From assembly GCA_019454205.1 (NCBI GenBank), contig CP075369.1, positions 186,001-250,000 on the forward strand: 64,000 bases of DNA, read 5' to 3'. The notes beneath the pieces were generated by a model. It made no database searches. It was not told where the DNA came from and worked only from the letters and a program-made list of their open reading frames with translations. Positions 51,875 through 60,496 of the stretch are shown in pieces; positions within the stretch are counted from its first letter, which is position 1, and each line of letters opens with the position of its first letter. The stretch is from Xanthobacteraceae bacterium (GTDB taxonomy: Bacteria > Pseudomonadota > Alphaproteobacteria > Rhizobiales > Xanthobacteraceae). Made by a program: the position numbers and the translations under genes.

Positions 51875-52618
51875 ATGACCGTCGCCGCACTCATCACCAT
51901 TGCGCTGACGATCGTATTCACTTCTTTTCTCTCGGGCGTTTTCGGCATGGCGGGCGGGATGATCCTGCTCGGCGTGCTGTTGCTGTTCCTCGACGTCATT
52001 CCGGCGATGGTGCTCTTCTCGACGATCCAGCTCGCGTCCAATGGCTGGCGCGTACTGATGTGGCGCGGGCACGTCCGCTGGCGGATATTCTTTATCTATG
52101 TTGCCGGCGCGGCCGTTGCGTTCGTGCTGATGCGCTGGCTGGCCTTCGTGCCCGGCAAGGCTTCGGTCTATCTCGCGCTCGGCGCGTTGCCATTTCTGGT
52201 CGAGCTTCTGCCCGCGAAGGCGCGGCCGAACATCGAATGGCGCGGCGTTCCTTTCGCGACCGGCTTTCTCACCACCATCATCCAGTTGCTGGTGGGCGTC
52301 GGCGGGCTGTTCCTCGACATGTTCTTCAGGAACAGCACCCTCGACCGGAAAACCACCGTCGCCACCAAGGCGATCACGCAAACCTTTGGCCACCTGCTGC
52401 GTGGTTTATATTTTGGGTCGTTCCTGAATTTTTCCGAGGCCGTTCCGGTTGCCGTTCACGGCCCGGCGATTCTGCTCGCCATTTTCGGCGCATCGCTCGC
52501 GCCTTTCGTGCTCGAGCGGCTGACCGATCAGGGATTTCGCATCTGGACCCGCCGCATCATCTTCGCGGTCGCGGCCGTTTATCTCGCGCGCGGTGCGTGG
52601 CTTTTGTGGCAGGCCTGA
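51875..52618 (+). CDS. TauE/SafE family exporter (DUF81), copy 1
   Basis: A 247-residue membrane protein with about seven helices and the repeated TauE motif GVFGMAGGMILLGVLL at the N-terminus. The family exports sulfite or other organic sulfonates, or unrelated anions, so the substrate is unassigned. It starts 3 bases after lysK and ends against the convergent S24 regulator. Confidence 0.88.
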   Translation: MTVAALITIALTIVFTSFLSGVFGMAGGMILLGVLLLFLDVIPAMVLFSTIQLASNGWRVLMWRGHVRWRIFFIYVAGAAVAFVLMRWLAFVPGKASVYLALGALPFLVELLPAKARPNIEWRGVPFATGFLTTIIQLLVGVGGLFLDMFFRNSTLDRKTTVATKAITQTFGHLLRGLYFGSFLNFSEAVPVAVHGPAILLAIFGASLAPFVLERLTDQGFRIWTRRIIFAVAAVYLARGAWLLWQA

Positions 52619-53248
52619 TTACTGGCTCGCCCACACGATGCGCGCGATCCATACTACTTCGCTCATCGCGAGCGTGCGGTCCTTGTGTTCGGGGTTGAGC
52701 GATTTCAGCTCGACCGATTTCGCGGTTTTCTTCTTCAGTTCTTTTGCCAGCACTTCGCCGTCGCGCGTCTTGACGACCACGCGGTCGCCCTTGCGCAGCG
52801 GCGCGGCAGGCGAGACGACGAGGATATCGCCCTTGCGAAACAGCGGCTCCATCGAGTTGCCGGAAACTTCGAGCGCGTAGGCGTGTTCGTCGTCCACGTC
52901 GGGGAAACGGATTTCATCCCAGCCCGTGCCGACCGGAAACCCGCCGTCGTCGAAATAGCCGCCGCCGCCCGCTTCCGCGAAGCCGATGAGCGGCACGGGG
53001 CGGGTGGGTTTTTTCTGCTTTTTCGTCAGCAGCGAGATGAACTCGTCGATGGTCGCGCCGGTCGCTTCCAACACTTTCGCGACCGATTCGGTCGAGGGCC
53101 AGCGCGGCCGCCCGTCCGGGGTCACGCGCTTCGACTTGTTGAAGGTGGTTGGGTCCAGCCCAGCCGCCTTGGCGAGGCCTGACGGCGAAAAGCCGTAGCG
53201 GGCCGCGATCCGGTCCACGGCACCCCAGACCTGCGAATGGGTCAGCAT
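52619..53248 (-). CDS. LexA/CI-like S24 helix-turn-helix regulator
   Basis: A 209-residue repressor. N-terminal XRE-type helix-turn-helix (about 8-72, RYGFSPSGLAKAAGLDPTTFNKS), then a linker with EAGGGGYF (possible Ala93-Gly94 cleavage site) and an S24 peptidase domain: Ser132 in SGNSMEPLF and Lys160 in VVVKTRDGEVLAK. If active it self-cleaves as LexA/CI do. It differs from LexA (its N-domain is XRE). The start at 53248 is preferred over longer frames. It is convergent with TauE and divergent from pyrD. Confidence 0.85.
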   Translation of the reverse strand: MLTHSQVWGAVDRIAARYGFSPSGLAKAAGLDPTTFNKSKRVTPDGRPRWPSTESVAKVLEATGATIDEFISLLTKKQKKPTRPVPLIGFAEAGGGGYFDDGGFPVGTGWDEIRFPDVDDEHAYALEVSGNSMEPLFRKGDILVVSPAAPLRKGDRVVVKTRDGEVLAKELKKKTAKSVELKSLNPEHKDRTLAMSEVVWIARIVWASQ

Positions 53249-53385
53249 CTCGGAACCCCGATTCGATGGAGAGGATTTTATACCCATTGCCGGATTATCA
53301 CCCGCAAAATGCGCTGGCAATCGCTTCAGCGCTTGCGGCTCTGCCGCGCCGCCACTAGCGTCCGCGCGTAATCAGGGAAGCCGGA

Positions 53386-54468
53386 ATGTCGTTTTTGCTG
53401 GATCTGGCGCTGCCATTCTCGCGGCTGTTCGAGGCCGAGGATGCGCACCGTCTCGCCATCCGCGCCCTCACGCTGATGCCGCGGCAGGTGCCGCAGCCGT
53501 CTGACCGGCGGCTCGCGGTCAGCGCGTTCGGGCTGAACTTCCCGAACCCGGTGGGCATGGCGGCCGGCTTCGACAAGAACGCGGAAGTCGTGGATGCGAT
53601 CCTCGGACTCGGTTTCGGCTTCGCGGAAGCGGGCACGCTGACGCCGAAACCACAGGCCGGAAATCCGCGCCCGCGCGTGTTCCGCCTGCTCGAAGACCAT
53701 GCAGTCATCAACCGCCTCGGCTTCAACAACAATGGCTTCGAGGCGGCGCGCGCGCGGCTGGAGCGGCGTCCGCGCAAGGGAATCGTCGGCATCAATGTCG
53801 GCGCGAACAAGGACTCCGCTGACCGCATCGCAGATTATGCCGCGGGCGTCGAAACGCTCGCGCCCTATGCCAGCTATCTCACCATCAATATTTCCTCGCC
53901 CAACACGCCGGGGCTGCGCGATTTGCAGGCGGCGGAAACGCTCGACGAACTGATCAAGTGCGTGCTGGATGCACGCGAGCGGGCGGCGCAGAAATCCGGC
54001 GGACGCCAGCCGCTGCTCCTGAAAATCGCGCCCGATCTTTCGCTCGCCGAACTCGACGATGTGGTCGAGATCGCGAAGAAACGCGCCATCGACGGCATGA
54101 TCGTGTCGAACACCACCATCGCGCGCCCGGCGACACTGCGCGCGCATCATGCAAAAGAGCAGGGCGGGCTTTCGGGTAAGCCGCTGTTCGAGCCTTCGAC
54201 GAAGATGCTGGCCGAAACCTATCTGCGTACCGAGCGCGCGTTTCCCATCATTGGTGTCGGCGGCATCGACTCGGCGGAAACCGCGTGGCGGAAAATCCGC
54301 GCGGGCGCGACCCTCGTGCAGCTCTATACCGGAATGGTCTATCAGGGCTTCGGAATTGCGCGCGCGATCAACGGCGGATTGCTGCGCCTGCTTGATCGCA
54401 GCAAGAACGATACGATCGAGGAAGTCGTCGGCCGCGATGCTGTTTCGGAAGCTGCGGCGAAGGTCTAG
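53386..54468 (+). CDS. pyrD: Dihydroorotate dehydrogenase (quinone), class 2
   Basis: A 360-residue membrane-associated FMN enzyme of pyrimidine synthesis. It has the class 2 features: N-terminal amphipathic helices, GFDKNAEVVD, LGFNNNGFEAARARL, and the catalytic Ser region INISSPNTPGLRDLQ. It feeds electrons to quinone. It overlaps the convergent small gene by 4 bases at the 3' end. Confidence 0.96.
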   Translation: MSFLLDLALPFSRLFEAEDAHRLAIRALTLMPRQVPQPSDRRLAVSAFGLNFPNPVGMAAGFDKNAEVVDAILGLGFGFAEAGTLTPKPQAGNPRPRVFRLLEDHAVINRLGFNNNGFEAARARLERRPRKGIVGINVGANKDSADRIADYAAGVETLAPYASYLTINISSPNTPGLRDLQAAETLDELIKCVLDARERAAQKSGGRQPLLLKIAPDLSLAELDDVVEIAKKRAIDGMIVSNTTIARPATLRAHHAKEQGGLSGKPLFEPSTKMLAETYLRTERAFPIIGVGGIDSAETAWRKIRAGATLVQLYTGMVYQGFGIARAINGGLLRLLDRSKNDTIEEVVGRDAVSEAAAKV

Positions 54469-54740
54469 CCCTGTTTGCGCGTCTGCACGTAGCGCGAGAT
54501 CAGCCAGATCGGGATGACGACGACCGCGCCGAGCAGCAGATAGTGCCAGAGCGAGCCGAGCAGGCCGTAGCCGAGATCGAAAATCGCGCGCGCCAGTTCG
54601 ACCAGCGAGTTCACGAGCGCGAGCGGATCGAGCGTGAAGAAGCTCAGCACGAAACCGACGATGACCGAAAGCAGCAGCAGGCGGACGATCACGCCGAGCG
54701 GCGAGCCGCCGAAGAAGCGCCGCATATTCTCGTTTGCCAT
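54465..54740 (-). CDS. Small membrane protein, DUF6460-like
   Basis: A 91-residue protein with two membrane helices (about 17-36 and 63-85) and a C-terminal basic tail RYVQTRKQG. It resembles the DUF6460 family, function unknown. It overlaps the pyrD 3' end by 4 bases and precedes nothing functional on its strand. Confidence 0.7.
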   Translation of the reverse strand: MANENMRRFFGGSPLGVIVRLLLLSVIVGFVLSFFTLDPLALVNSLVELARAIFDLGYGLLGSLWHYLLLGAVVVIPIWLISRYVQTRKQG

Positions 54741-54754
54741 CCGCGTTATCCTTC

Positions 54755-55528
54755 TCAGCTTCTACGCAGCGCAAATGCCGCAAACAGGCCGACGGTGCAA
54801 GCCAGTATCGCGACGCCGATGCCGTAGTCGAGCCTGCTTTCGCGCGCGGTTTGCGCAATGAACGCTTCGAAGCCGCTTTTCACGACCTCGATCGCGGTCG
54901 ATTGCTGCGCGACCAGCGCGCCGTTGAGGAATACCTGCGCTTCCACTTCGTAGGGACCGATTGGCGCAGTGCCGGGGATCGGCACGTTCGCGCGGAACAG
55001 CGTCGGCGCGAGGAAGGTCACGCCGTTGGCTTCCTCGAGAAAAAGCCCGGCCTGCTTGCGGACACGAATGAACCCGTCGCGGAATTCCTCGTCGGTCGCG
55101 AGCGGCATCTGGTCGCTTGCGGCGAAGGCCGCGAAGTTCAGGCCGATGCGATATTTGTTGAGGAACGCCGGCGGGCCGAAATCCGAAGGCGGACGATTGG
55201 TCAGCACCGCGAGATAGGAGGGCGCTTCGTTGAACGTGTGCGAAGACCAGTTCACCCACAGGCCGAGGACGCGATCTTTCTTGCGTGTGACGAACGTGGA
55301 TGCGGGGCCGCGCACGGTAATGACGACATCGTACTTCTTCGGCTTCTCGCGCGTGGCGTCGCTGTCCTCGATGGAGGCGAACAGCACAAGCTGCGTGCCC
55401 GTGAAGTTCGAGCTGATCAACACGCGATGCGTCGATAGCGAGGTGACGAGGCGCTCCGCATGCGCCGGCGCGTTAGAGCCTGCCGCGAGCAGCGCCGCGA
55501 TCAATATATAAAGTGTGCGCTTCATCAT
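54755..55528 (-). CDS. TIGR02186-like transmembrane protein
   Basis: A 257-residue protein with a signal peptide, a beta-rich periplasmic domain (ERLVTSLSTHRVLISSNFTGTQL..., YDVVITVRGP), and a C-terminal helix (about 235-253). It matches the TIGR02186 family that is often encoded next to TauE/SafE exporters. The start (ATGATG, 55528) overlaps the TauE stop, so the pair is translationally coupled. Confidence 0.82.
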   Translation of the reverse strand: MMKRTLYILIAALLAAGSNAPAHAERLVTSLSTHRVLISSNFTGTQLVLFASIEDSDATREKPKKYDVVITVRGPASTFVTRKKDRVLGLWVNWSSHTFNEAPSYLAVLTNRPPSDFGPPAFLNKYRIGLNFAAFAASDQMPLATDEEFRDGFIRVRKQAGLFLEEANGVTFLAPTLFRANVPIPGTAPIGPYEVEAQVFLNGALVAQQSTAIEVVKSGFEAFIAQTARESRLDYGIGVAILACTVGLFAAFALRRS

Positions 55529-56493
55529 CCGCCCGGCTCCAGCGGAATGACCGAGAACAGTTCGGCCGGCTTGTTCAGGAGGTCCAGCCCGACCCGCAGC
55601 GCGACGCCGAACACGAGGAGGCCGAGCAGGAAGCGAAGCTGCTCCGCCTTGATCGCCTGTCCGGCGCGCGCGCCCGACTGCGCGCCGATCACGCCGCCGA
55701 CCATCAGCGTGAAGGCGAGCACGACGTCCACCGTGCGGTTCTCCAGCGCATGAAGCACGGTCGCGGCCAGCATCGTGAACAGGGTGAGGAACAGCGACGT
55801 GCCGACGGATACGGCGGTCGGCACGCGCATCAGATAGATCAGCGCGGGGATCAGCAGGAAGCCGCCGCCGATGCCCATCAGCGCACCGAGCAGACCGACA
55901 CCGAAACCGATCATGGTTACCGGGATCGCAGACACATAGATGCGCGACTGGCGGAAGCGGAATTTCAGCGGCAGGCCGTGAAACCATGAATGGGTGCCGG
56001 GGCGCTGCACCGAAGGCGGCACGCCCTGCACCGAGCGCCAGAGCGCGCGCACGCTCTCGATGATCATCAGGGTGCCGACGATGCTCAGCAACACAATGTA
56101 AGAAATGTTGACGATCAGATCGAGCTGCCCGAGCCGCCGCAGCAGCGCGAAAATCCAGACGCCCGCCGCCGTGCCGAGCATGCCGCCGGAAAGCAGCACG
56201 AGGCCAAGGCCGCCGTCGACGAGGTTCTTGCGCCAATAGGAGAAGGCGCCGGTAAGCGAGGAGGCCGCCATGTGGCTCGGCACCGAGGCCACCGCCACCG
56301 CGGGCGGGATTCCGACCAGAATGAGGAACGGCGTCATCAGGAATCCGCCGCCGACACCGAACATCCCGGAGATGAAGCCGACCGCGATTCCCAGCCCGAA
56401 AATCAGGAGAATATTGACCGGCAGTTCGGCTATCGGGAGGTAGATCGACAAGATGCCATCCGAGCGGATCGAAGTGCTCACTAGCGGCAGCAC
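55525..56493 (-). CDS. TauE/SafE family exporter, copy 2
   Basis: A 322-residue membrane protein with about eight helices and the two Gly-rich TauE repeats (FISGMFGVGGGFLMTPFLI and LLGALMGIGGGFLLIPALI). Coupled to the TIGR02186 protein. The start is uncertain: GTG 56493 or 56481, or a later TTG; no good ATG. Substrate is probably sulfite or another sulfur anion by family precedent. Confidence 0.87.
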   Translation of the reverse strand: MLPLVSTSIRSDGILSIYLPIAELPVNILLIFGLGIAVGFISGMFGVGGGFLMTPFLILVGIPPAVAVASVPSHMAASSLTGAFSYWRKNLVDGGLGLVLLSGGMLGTAAGVWIFALLRRLGQLDLIVNISYIVLLSIVGTLMIIESVRALWRSVQGVPPSVQRPGTHSWFHGLPLKFRFRQSRIYVSAIPVTMIGFGVGLLGALMGIGGGFLLIPALIYLMRVPTAVSVGTSLFLTLFTMLAATVLHALENRTVDVVLAFTLMVGGVIGAQSGARAGQAIKAEQLRFLLGLLVFGVALRVGLDLLNKPAELFSVIPLEPGG

Positions 56494-56547
56494 TACGGCA
56501 TGAACATGTCGAGGCGACCGCTTGTCAATCGCGAAGCGGAGACGAAG

Positions 56548-59500
56548 TTACTTCTTCGGATTCTTTTTGCGCGGGCGCTCGGCGGTCTTCTGCCACTCCG
56601 GTTTCACGCCGGGGGCGTTAACGCTGTCGTCGATCGGCTTCGCCTGCCAGGTCTGCACGGCGAGACGGGCTGCGACGAGGGTTTGGTGGTCGAGGCGGGC
56701 GGCGACGTCGTCGCGTTTCTTCGCGGCATCGGCATCGCCCTGGTTGGCGGCGAGCGCGAACCAGCGGAAGGACTCGGCAAGGTTCTGCTGCACGCCTAGC
56801 CCGCGCGCATAGAGCACGCCGAGATTGTACTGGCTGTCGCGCAGGCCGAGATCGGCGGCCTTGCGGAACCACGGCACGGAGGCCGGATAATCCGGTTTGC
56901 CGTCGCCGCCTGCCGGCACTTCGAGGATGATGACGGCGAGGTTGTGCATTGCCCGGACGTGGCCGCTTTCGGCGGCAAGCACATAATAAGTGCGCGCCTG
57001 CCGGCGATCCTGCTGCACGCCAAGACCCTTCTCGTAGATCATGCCGAGGCGGTAGGCGGCGGGCGCCGAACCCTTGTCGGCGGCGCGCACAAACCACTTG
57101 ATGCCTTCGCCGGGATTGGAAGGCACGCCGCGGCCGGTGAAGTACCGGTCGGCGATTTCGTACATGGCATCGCGGTCGCCCGCGATCGCAGCGGCGCGCA
57201 GCGCGGGATTGCCGATCGCTTCGGGAAGTTCGATTCCAGGGTTCTGCGGCGGCATGGGCTGCGTGCTCGCCTGCTGCTTCTGCTTCGCCTTGGGCTGGAC
57301 CTGTTGCACCTGTCCGGTGACGGCCGGATCGGGCTTGTTGTCCAGAACCGAGCCGGTGATTTCGGTCGCGATCATTCCGGCTGCCGGCGCGAGATTGGCG
57401 GTCGGATCGACCAGGTTCGGCAGCACCGAGTGCGGCGTCTGCTTCGGCTCCGCTTGCGGCAGGTTGTTCGCAGGCGGCGCTTCGGGCGTGGCGGGAGGCG
57501 GCGCCGGAATCGGCGGCGGCGGAGGCGCGGTTACGTGTTCGCTGGCAAAGAATTGCGTCACGATCGACGGGTCGAAGAACTTCACCACGCTGAAGCCGAT
57601 CAGCGCGACCGCAAGGCCGAGCAGCACCGCGCGGCGTCCGCGCGAGAAAATGCTTTTGACTGCTTTCTTGTCGTCGGTGGTTACCGCTTCGCCGGTGACC
57701 GGCTCGGCTGCTGCCGCCTGTGCTGCGCGCCGTGCAGCGGCAATGTAGTCGGAAGTGCGTGGCGCGCTCTCGTTCGGCTTCGCACTGGACGGCAGGATTT
57801 CGGCGAGTGCGGCTTCGGATTGCGCGACACGCTGCATCGCCGGCATCGAGCGCAAGCGCGGCGCGCCCGAACCCGGCTCCAGCGGATGATCGGCCGGCAT
57901 GCCGTCGGTTGCGATGATTTCGTTATTACTCTTCACCGTTACCGGCGCGGCGCGCTGCGGACGAACCGGCGGCGCGGCGGGTGGCGTGGGGCGTGGCGCA
58001 ACGGCAGTCACACTTTTCACTTGCGGTGCAACCGAGGGTACCGGCTCACCGGCCAGCGGTTTTTCGCTGAGCGGAATTTGCATAGGCTGCGCGGGCGCAT
58101 CCGGCATCGCCGGTTGCAGCGGCGCAGCGTTCGGTTGCAACGGCACGTTTTGACGAGCCGCCTGTAATTCCCGAAGCGCGGTCTTGGCGGCGCGTTCCGC
58201 GACTTCCATCGCATTCGCGCGGGCGCGGTCGAATTGTTCGGAGAGATCGGAGATACCGCGCTCGATGGTGCCGAGGTTCGAGAGCTTCGCTTCCGATGCA
58301 TCGAGACGCTCGACCACGTTGCGCATGGTCTCCTCGAGGCCCATCGGATTCTCGGCCTTGTCGATCGCGCCGTGCAATGCATCGAGACGTGCGTTGATGC
58401 GCTCCAGTGCTTCGCCGCCGGCGGATGCGCTGTTCTGCGAGCCGTGTTCGATGCGCTGGGCGAGATCGTCGATGCGGCGCTCCAGCCCGCCGACCATGTC
58501 GCGCATACCGCTGTCGTCGATCGCGGTAACGCGCTCGACCTTGCCGGCCATGGTTTCGATCTGGCTGACGACGGCTTGCAGCGTTTCCGCGGGCAGGGCG
58601 TTTGCGAGCAGATCGCGCACTTCCTGCACCTGGTTCTGGATGCGCACGACCGTGGTGCCGTCGATGCTTTTCGCGTTCAGAACGTCCAGCTTGTCCGAGA
58701 GCGCGTTGAGATCGCCTTCTACAGGCGCGAAGGATTCGGCGGGCTTTACGTTATGAAGAGCCGCGCGAATTTCTTCCAGCGCAGCGAGGATCGCCTGACT
58801 GGACCGCGCATCGCTGCGCGGAGCCGCACGGTCGATCTTGCGTACCAGCGCGTCTACCGCGCCTTCGAGGGCCTCGAGCGTTCTGCGCGGCGCGAGATCG
58901 GTAATGGCGCTCGCGAGGTCGGCGATGTCGCGGCGAAGCTGCGCGACCGGTGCGTTCACCGATTTCGCGCTCGCCTTGCGCATCGACTGCATTTCGTCGG
59001 CGATGGTTTTGAGCTGCCGCTCCAGTTTCGCGAAGTGCGGCGCGCTTTCGTTGGCCTGCGGCGCGGCATAGCGCGGCATGGGAGCGGCAGTGCCGTCGAG
59101 CGAAGACTGCCGCGCCATGATGTCGGCGACGGCCGCGTCGAGTTCGGAAGCGCTCGGTGCCAGCGCAGGTGCTGCGATATGGGCAGTCTCGCGTTCGAGC
59201 CGCTCGCTCATGGCAGCGATAACGCGCGACATTTCATCGAGCTTGTTTTCGACTTCCGAGTCGCGGTCTTCGGTCGGGCGCTCGGTGAGGAAAGATTCGA
59301 TCCGGCCGTCGAGGCGGCGGATGGCGGAGCTGATTTCGTCGCGGCCGTTGTTCTTCTGCGCGCGCTCCATGCCGTGCAGGAGCGAGTCGATGCGGTCGGT
59401 GAGCGCGTCGAGCGAGGCGGCGATCATTTCCCCGCCGGCATCGCGCGCAGGAGCAGGCGCGGGGGCATGGGCATACATCTGGCGCGGATCGGCGTTCCGG

Positions 59501-59721
59501 CGCGCAAGGAAATTGATCTGGTCGGCGAGATCTTCGAGGCGATGGTCGTAGATGTCGCGCTGCTTGCGGTCCGGATCGGCGGCGCGGTTGCGGGCATTCT
59601 CGCGGATCGCCGCTTCCAGCCATTCGCCGACCGAAAGACCGGCCTTGCGGGCCGCCTCGCGGGCAAACTCCCACGTCTCCGGATCGACCGCGCTAACGCT
59701 CCAGGGGACGCCTGCCGTCAT
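56548..59721 (-). CDS. PodJ-like polarity/localization factor with Sel1 repeats
   Basis: A 1057-residue protein. The N-terminus (about 1-50) is a short conserved helical segment, followed by about 450 residues of Glu/Lys/Arg-rich coiled coil, a proline-rich linker (PTPPAAPPVRPQRAAP), one membrane helix (RAVLLGLAVALIGFSVVKFF, about 695-715), a periplasmic Pro/Ala-rich region, and four Sel1-type TPR repeats (e.g. DRYFTGRGVPSNPGEGIKWF) at the C-terminus. This is the PodJ architecture of polar organelle assembly. Start at ATG 59721 is better than two earlier in-frame codons. Confidence 0.85.
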   Translation of the reverse strand: MTAGVPWSVSAVDPETWEFAREAARKAGLSVGEWLEAAIRENARNRAADPDRKQRDIYDHRLEDLADQINFLARRNADPRQMYAHAPAPAPARDAGGEMIAASLDALTDRIDSLLHGMERAQKNNGRDEISSAIRRLDGRIESFLTERPTEDRDSEVENKLDEMSRVIAAMSERLERETAHIAAPALAPSASELDAAVADIMARQSSLDGTAAPMPRYAAPQANESAPHFAKLERQLKTIADEMQSMRKASAKSVNAPVAQLRRDIADLASAITDLAPRRTLEALEGAVDALVRKIDRAAPRSDARSSQAILAALEEIRAALHNVKPAESFAPVEGDLNALSDKLDVLNAKSIDGTTVVRIQNQVQEVRDLLANALPAETLQAVVSQIETMAGKVERVTAIDDSGMRDMVGGLERRIDDLAQRIEHGSQNSASAGGEALERINARLDALHGAIDKAENPMGLEETMRNVVERLDASEAKLSNLGTIERGISDLSEQFDRARANAMEVAERAAKTALRELQAARQNVPLQPNAAPLQPAMPDAPAQPMQIPLSEKPLAGEPVPSVAPQVKSVTAVAPRPTPPAAPPVRPQRAAPVTVKSNNEIIATDGMPADHPLEPGSGAPRLRSMPAMQRVAQSEAALAEILPSSAKPNESAPRTSDYIAAARRAAQAAAAEPVTGEAVTTDDKKAVKSIFSRGRRAVLLGLAVALIGFSVVKFFDPSIVTQFFASEHVTAPPPPPIPAPPPATPEAPPANNLPQAEPKQTPHSVLPNLVDPTANLAPAAGMIATEITGSVLDNKPDPAVTGQVQQVQPKAKQKQQASTQPMPPQNPGIELPEAIGNPALRAAAIAGDRDAMYEIADRYFTGRGVPSNPGEGIKWFVRAADKGSAPAAYRLGMIYEKGLGVQQDRRQARTYYVLAAESGHVRAMHNLAVIILEVPAGGDGKPDYPASVPWFRKAADLGLRDSQYNLGVLYARGLGVQQNLAESFRWFALAANQGDADAAKKRDDVAARLDHQTLVAARLAVQTWQAKPIDDSVNAPGVKPEWQKTAERPRKKNPKK

Positions 59722-59892
59722 CACCAATCCATTTTGCGGACTTAAAAACGAGGGTGTGGCCGCCCAGACCCACGCGCCGCGCCAGACCTAAAATCTGTTC
59801 GGTACGGTAAATGGCCGGTTAATTTCCTGAGGTTTCGGAAGAATTCCTTAACCTGGAGGCTCTGCGGATACGGGGCGAAGTCCTCAAAATTG

Positions 59893-59914
59893 CAGTTGAC
59901 GTTTACGTCAACTG
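59893..59914. promoter_or_regulatory. Perfect palindrome, predicted MerR-type operator
   Basis: CAGTTGACGT-TT-ACGTCAACTG, a 22-base perfect inverted repeat, 60 bases before the MerR start. It contains a TTGACG that could serve as a -35 element. The TTGACG/CGTCAA pattern resembles LiuR-family operators. Confidence 0.8.
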
Positions 59915-59973
59915 GAGTAGAGTGTGCCCACCCTATGGCCGACCCTTTCCGGCCATACGCCAAGGGATGAAGA

Positions 59974-60468
59974 ATGGGACACGTACAGAAAATCGATCCG
60001 ATGCCATTGGCTGACACGATGGCACGCGACCTGTGGTCGGAGTTCGACCATCACACTGGCGGCGCCCCCAAAGGCTCCGACCAGAGCATTTTCACCATCC
60101 GCGACCTCGCCCGCGAGTTCGGCGTCACCGCCCGGACCTTGCGGTTCTATGAGGAAAAGGAACTGCTCTCGCCACAACGGCAGGGGCAGGAGCGGCTGTA
60201 TTCCCGCCGTGACCGGGCGCGCCTCAAGCTCGTCCTGATGGGCAAGCGGGTCGGATTCTCGCTCGAAGAAATCCGCTCCATGCTCGACCTCTACGATCTC
60301 GGCGATGGCCGGGTCACCCAGCTCAAGGTGACGCATGCCCGCTTCAACGAGCGCATCGAGCGCCTGAAGCAGCAGCGTGCGGAAATCGACGAAGCCATCG
60401 AAGCGATGCAGCGCGCGACCGAGTCGCTCGCGGAAATGTTGAAAGATCGCGGCACGTCCGCCGCCTGA
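59974..60468 (+). CDS. MerR-family regulator (LiuR-like)
   Basis: A 164-residue regulator. Helix-turn-helix FTIRDLAREFGVTARTLRFYEEKELL (split around 40-65), then a coiled-coil dimerisation helix (RFNERIERLKQQRAEIDEAIEAM). It has no metal-binding cysteines, as expected for LiuR-type sensors of acyl-CoA rather than metal. It lies 28 bases upstream of beta-oxidation genes and behind a 22-base palindrome, so it likely controls that operon. Confidence 0.88.
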   Translation: MGHVQKIDPMPLADTMARDLWSEFDHHTGGAPKGSDQSIFTIRDLAREFGVTARTLRFYEEKELLSPQRQGQERLYSRRDRARLKLVLMGKRVGFSLEEIRSMLDLYDLGDGRVTQLKVTHARFNERIERLKQQRAEIDEAIEAMQRATESLAEMLKDRGTSAA

Positions 60469-60496
60469 TCCGGACCAGCCTATTCGGAGAGCAGAA

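Noticed and set aside
58234..59745. Plus-strand open frame opposite the PodJ-like gene
   Set aside because: Antisense to the coiled-coil gene; Arg-rich shadow frame.
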